Source of the DNA: Gymnorhina tibicen
Taxonomy: Eukaryota > Chordata > Aves > Passeriformes > Artamidae
DNA length: 64,000 nucleotides
Reading direction: 5' to 3'
Assembly (NCBI GenBank): GCA_013399875.1
Contig: VXAZ01009309.1
Coordinates: 3,530,396 to 3,594,395, forward strand
Notes under the pieces: model-generated
Databases searched by the model: none
What the model saw: the letters and a program-made list of their open reading frames with translations, nothing else
What the model was told of the DNA's origin: nothing
Part shown: in pieces, positions 59,633 through 64,000 of the stretch
Layout of the letters: each line of letters begins with the position of its first letter
How positions within the stretch are numbered: position 1 is the first letter of the stretch
Position numbers and translations under genes: made by a program

Positions 59633-62600
59633 TACACCCTGTCAGAGGAGCCAATATTTTGGATGTCTTTTCAGTGCTTTTCTGGGCCCCTTTGCAGTGT
59701 GCTGGGAGTGCTGCACGTTTCAGTCACCCCCGGAGCAGTAAATGTGCTGTCTGCAGAGGCAGAGCAGCGACTAAATTTAACATCCTCAGTCAAAGCAAAG
59801 CACTTTGTGGGTATATTTATCCACTGTCACAGGATGAGAGGAAGGGAGGTGGTTTCTGAGCATCCCTGGAAAATGCCTTGTGGGTTGCTGCTGCCTCTGC
59901 CCCAGGCTCCTGCCTTCCTGCAGGTGGAAATGCATTAATTGGTATCATAGGATTAATAAACGGAAAACATATGGCAGTGTCAGAGGTCTCTGTCCGATGG
60001 GCCATCCTCTTTGGAAAGCCCAGACCAGGAATTTACCTGCCCAGGGGCAGGAGACTGCTCCAGATAGCGAGTTTTGTCTGGAAACCTCTTGATGCTTCCA
60101 GTTAATCATGGATTTGGGAAATTCAGGGCTTGCTATTTTGAGAACTGAGTCAGAGAGGAAGCGAGGGTTGTTTCTGCGCTTGGGATGTGATTGATGGAAA
60201 ACCCTTCCTTTATTTCTGAAATAACATTTATTTCTGGAAGGTATTTCACCAGCGAAGCAGAATCTGTAATAAAATAAAACCCAATCCTTTTATCTCATTC
60301 AGGGAGGGCAGGGAAGAGGAGGAGCAGCATCCTTGCTGCACACGGATGTCTTGGCTCTGCTGCTGCACTGCACAGCCTTGAGAGGTTTCATTTCTGTCAA
60401 ACATGGAATAATTGCAAAGAGAAAAGCTCTTGGTAGTGTTTGTTTGCCTGGAAGAGTCATCCTTTCCCAGGTTCTCTTCCTTTTGAAACAGTTCTTGGAA
60501 AATTGGGAGACTAAAACACCCAAATCAGGAGCTCTGATGCTCAGCACCGGCCCCTGATTGTAGCTTTTTCTTATGGAATAAGAATTTATACATTTGTAGG
60601 CTTAGTTTTTTTCCCCCAAAATGATGCAAACTGACAGAAAAAGGTGAGCTGACCTTGCCTCAGGAGCTGGGAATTTCTCCTCCCTGCCCTCAGTCTTCTG
60701 AACATCCTGGTTTAGCTCCTGCTGGCTGCCTGTTTTTCTAGGAATTGGGAATTGAGCACAGTTGTTTTCCAGGAAACCCAGAGGTGACTACTTTTGAGAC
60801 TGACAAGAAGTGACTGAGGTGTCCAACTGGGTAACGCTGATGGAGGGGTCGGGCCAGCAGCAGAATCTTGGCACATCCCTCCGGTTTAGGTGTGCAAGAC
60901 GGGGGAAATTGGTGGATAGAAAGAGTCTGCTGAAAATACATGAGGAATTTCTCCTTATCATCGTGTGTGGAGCAGCTGAAGGTTCAACCAGAGCATCCTG
61001 CAGCTTTGGATGGTTTTCTTTCATTTCAAGAGCAGTGAATTCCTGTGAGGGCTTTACGTGGCTCCCAATAACCTGGATAAATTAGGCATTTGTTTCTGAT
61101 GTGAAATCTTCCATACCCTCTGGACAGGAGGAGGGAGCAGTGGGAATATTCTCCTGCCTGCCTCCATGAGTGGCAGCCTCCATCACTCCCTCCTTTCCTT
61201 GGAGAAACTTCGGAAGGGGGCAATAACAGCAGCTAAATTGGCAATACTGGGGGGTTGAAGTTCATGTCAGTTCTTTTCCAGACTTGCTGGACGCTTGCAG
61301 ACGTGGTCAGGAAATGGGTAAATGATTCCCTGATTGATTACATGTCTGAACGTGGCTTTGTGGGATTTGGGAGCCTCTTCCAGCTCGGGAGGAAGGGGTG
61401 GGAGCCAGAGTCATAATCTGAACTAAAGTTTCCCGGGTATAGAAAGGAGAGATTTGCATCCTTGTGCCCCACACCTGAACTGTTGTAGGATGCTCGAGGT
61501 GATCTTATCAAGGGTTTTTAGTTACTTAGGAAACCAGGAGCTTGTACTGGCAAACGATCCAGGATGAAGCTGGAGCTCAGTAGCACGAAGAGATGTCTCA
61601 GTTTGAAGAGCAGTTTTGAGGGTCCTGGAGCAGCCCCGGGTGATGTGATGGGCTTTGGTCGTGTGTCCAAGTGTCCCCAGTGCCTGGAAAATGGGTATTT
61701 AACAGGCTGAGTTAAATATGAGTTAAATGTTAGTGCTGATCTGGGGCAAGGGGGCAGCTCAGACCTGGGTGGCTTTGGGGGATTTTTGCCTGTAATGATG
61801 ATAAACACAAGTTTACAAGGTGCTTCTCCTCCCTGGAGTCTGGGAGAGGATTAGGGCTCAGGAAATGAACTTCATCCTTCTTTCCTTTGCTTCTCTTCCT
61901 GCTTTTCTTCTTCCTGAGTGTTTCTGCTCAATGTCACTCTGTGTTTTGAGGAGCTTGGGAATGGGGGGATCGGGCAGAGGAGAGCCCCAGCCCTCTCCTG
62001 GTTGTGTGTTCCCAGCCTCATGGCTGTAATTCCCAGCACATCAAGTTCTTTTGCACCTTCCTTCTCTTCTGAGCCTTCTCCCCTCCTTTTTTTAAACTTG
62101 AAGCTGTGAAAGTGAAGATGTTTCATCCAGGTGGATCCGTGCTAGTGCAGGAAGCTTGGAGCAGCCCCTCTGTCTGCGGAGCCAAGTGGGATTCCTGCTA
62201 CAAGCCCTGACTCCGTGTAGCTGCAGGGAGAGAAACTTCAGTGGGAAAGGTCTCCCACCCCTGCAGACACAGCAGCTCCAGGTTTTGAACAAATCAAAGC
62301 AGCAAATCCCAGGCAAATTCTAAAAGCTGCCTTTTACAGAGCACTTGAAAAACTCCTGTTTGCTTCCTGCCTCTTTTGTGTACGTTGGAATTACAGGAAT
62401 TTCTTTGAGCTTAAACGAGTTTTTCTCCTGATTTGTTAAACACAGCTGGTCTCAAACGGCTCCTGATGGTTGAGCTCCTGCAGCAGGAGGGCTTTAGGAG
62501 GGACTTTGCTTCCGAGAGGCTCCCTGGGGCAGGGCTGACGCTTTGCAGGTAGGATGGGGGGAGTTCAGTAGAGCTGCAGGATGCGTCCAGGGCTCAAAGC

Positions 62601-63534
62601 CTGAGGAATCAGTGGAAAAGCTTCCTCTGCCTTCAGGGCTTGGAGCAGGGAGGTCTCTGAAGTGTTAAGCTGCAGGTGCCTCCCTTGAAGTGGGATGTTC
62701 TCATTCAGTGGGATGGCTCCAAAACCAAACCCCTGGGTGTGGCAGGGTGGGACAAACCTGTCCTTGCTTTGTCCGCCTGCACATGGGCTCTGGAACTGCT
62801 CCTGGCCTGACACTGGAAGGGATTTAAACTTCCCTGGAGAAACCTGTGTTGGAGGCTGTGGCCCTGCCAGAAGCTGGGGGCTCTGCAAAATGCAAAAAAA
62901 AAAAAGGCTTTTAAACACTTTCCTTCGTGTTGTTTTTATACACGGCTGCATTTTTTCCTTTAGCACCTGGGAAAATGATGAATGAAATCAGGCAAGGAGA
63001 ATTTTAAGCCCTCTCTCTCTCCAGTAGGTAAATTGCCCTTTGTGTAAGTGGATTGGTTTCATATGGATGCTTCCAATTTCTCCTGCACATGCAAAATGTT
63101 CCTAAACCTCTTTTTTTTTTTGGTGCTCCATATGTTTTGCTCTGAGCTCCCAGCTCCCTTTCGGAGCCAAGCGGAAATGGGAACCCGAAGGTATGTGGAA
63201 ATCTGTAATATTTTCTGCTTACATCCCAGGCCTTGATCAAAAGGGATTAAACTTAATACAGATTAAAGCCAGTTTCTTGGAAGCAGGTTTGGGTATCCGT
63301 GTTTTGCGTCTGACTAGCTGTTTTTTCCATCTGTTTCGACAAATCCAATCAATACTGGGGGAGGGAGGGGGGATGTGTTTGCAGGAGAGCCTCTCCTTGC
63401 AGCATGCAAGGAGCCCTCGGCTGGAATTCACTTGGAATACCTCAGGGTAGAGCTGATGAAAGGGCTGGGATGGGGTGTGCTGGCTGAGGTGGCGGCTTTT
63501 GAATTTAGAGGCTGGTCATGGAGTGATAAAACCA
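59633..63534. other. Intron 2 sequence, no gene seen
   Basis: No recognised exon or repeat family. A-run at about 62895-62905 and T-run at about 63111-63121. Short frames only. Confidence 0.6.
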
Positions 63535-63690
63535 CACAGTGGTTTGGAAGGGACATTAAAGCCCATCTTGTCCCGCCCCCTGCCATGGGACACTTTCCAC
63601 CAGCTTTTGTGGCTCTGGGCTTCCTCCAGCAATTCCAGGGGTGGGGCAGTCACAGCTTTTGTGGGTGACCTGTGCCAGTCCAGTGCAGAA
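63535..63690 (-). mobile_element. CR1 LINE 3'-end fragment
   Basis: CACAGTGGTTTGGAAGGGAC, ATTAAAGCCCATCTTGTCCC, GCCCCCTGCCATGGGACAC, TTTCCACCAGCTTTTGTGGC, GGTGGGGCAGTCACAGC and GACCTGTGCCAGTCC follow the reverse-complemented CR1 3' end with small deletions. Confidence 0.9.
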
Positions 63691-64000
63691 TTTCAGGTGT
63701 GGGGACAGCCCAGGTGACAGCTGTGAGCAGAGCCACGCTCCTGTCTCATCCTCTACCACCAGGAATGAACGTGAGCTGCTCCTTTTCCGTGCTCTGCCTG
63801 TGCTGAGCGGTTCTTTACTTTGGGTGCAAATAATCCCTAAGGAGCTGCTGCCTCTGACAGGGGCTTTTCCCTGGAAAAGTTTGCGTGGCTCTTTTTGAGT
63901 CACAAGATGAGGGGTTTGCTCATCTTTGGGCACCCTGAGTTATGGGCTGGGGTCAGAGAAGGACCTGGAGCCCTTTAGCACGAGGAGGGGATGAGGTTGT
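63691..64000. other. Intron 2 sequence to right edge
   Basis: Nothing recognisable. The window ends inside the intron. Confidence 0.5.

Overview
The window looks like part of one large gene from a bird. It carries a single clearly recognisable protein-coding exon, at 24014-24130 on the + strand, which matches the second coding exon of VAV2, a Rho-family guanine-nucleotide exchange factor. The 39-residue translation (starting [10 protein letters not shown], ending DVRDFGK) is the second half of the calponin-homology (CH) domain. It is flanked by a strong polypyrimidine-AG acceptor and a consensus GTAAGA donor. No other VAV2 exon was found by reading, so 1-24013 is taken as the 3' part of intron 1 and 24131-64000 as the 5' part of intron 2.

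The avian assignment rests on repeat content. At least twelve short, 5'-truncated fragments of chicken-repeat-1 (CR1) LINEs are scattered on both strands, and no Alu, L1 or other mammalian repeat is visible. The moderately GC-rich sequence with minisatellite and homopolymer runs suits a bird microchromosome. Chicken VAV2 is, from memory, on chromosome 17; that placement is background knowledge and not visible here.

Layout: 1-653 is a striking 31-bp minisatellite cut by the left window edge, with exact register over 21 units and an internal 93-bp higher-order repeat present three times without change. 654-24013 is intron 1, with CR1 fragments near 11.9, 15.6, 18.9, 19.8, 21.9 and 23.3 kb, a C20 tract at 6.5 kb, and blocks near 10.8-11.3 and 22.6-23.0 kb that look like possible regulatory elements. 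24014-24130 is the exon. 24131-64000 is intron 2, with an assembly gap at 27377-27422, a 122-bp tandem duplication with an N at the junction at 32.4-32.6 kb, CR1 fragments near 35.8, 39.3, 43.3, 49.4, 59.5 and 63.5 kb, and further possible regulatory blocks near 38.5, 40.9 and 57.3 kb.

Nearly all open reading frames are chance frames in intronic DNA. Two are long enough to note: 401 codons antisense at 35894-37099 and 264 codons sense at 25302-26096. Neither resembles a protein family I recognise. I found no bacterial-type operon, CRISPR array, tRNA, rRNA or intact mobile element. The least ordinary structure is the minisatellite with its higher-order organisation.
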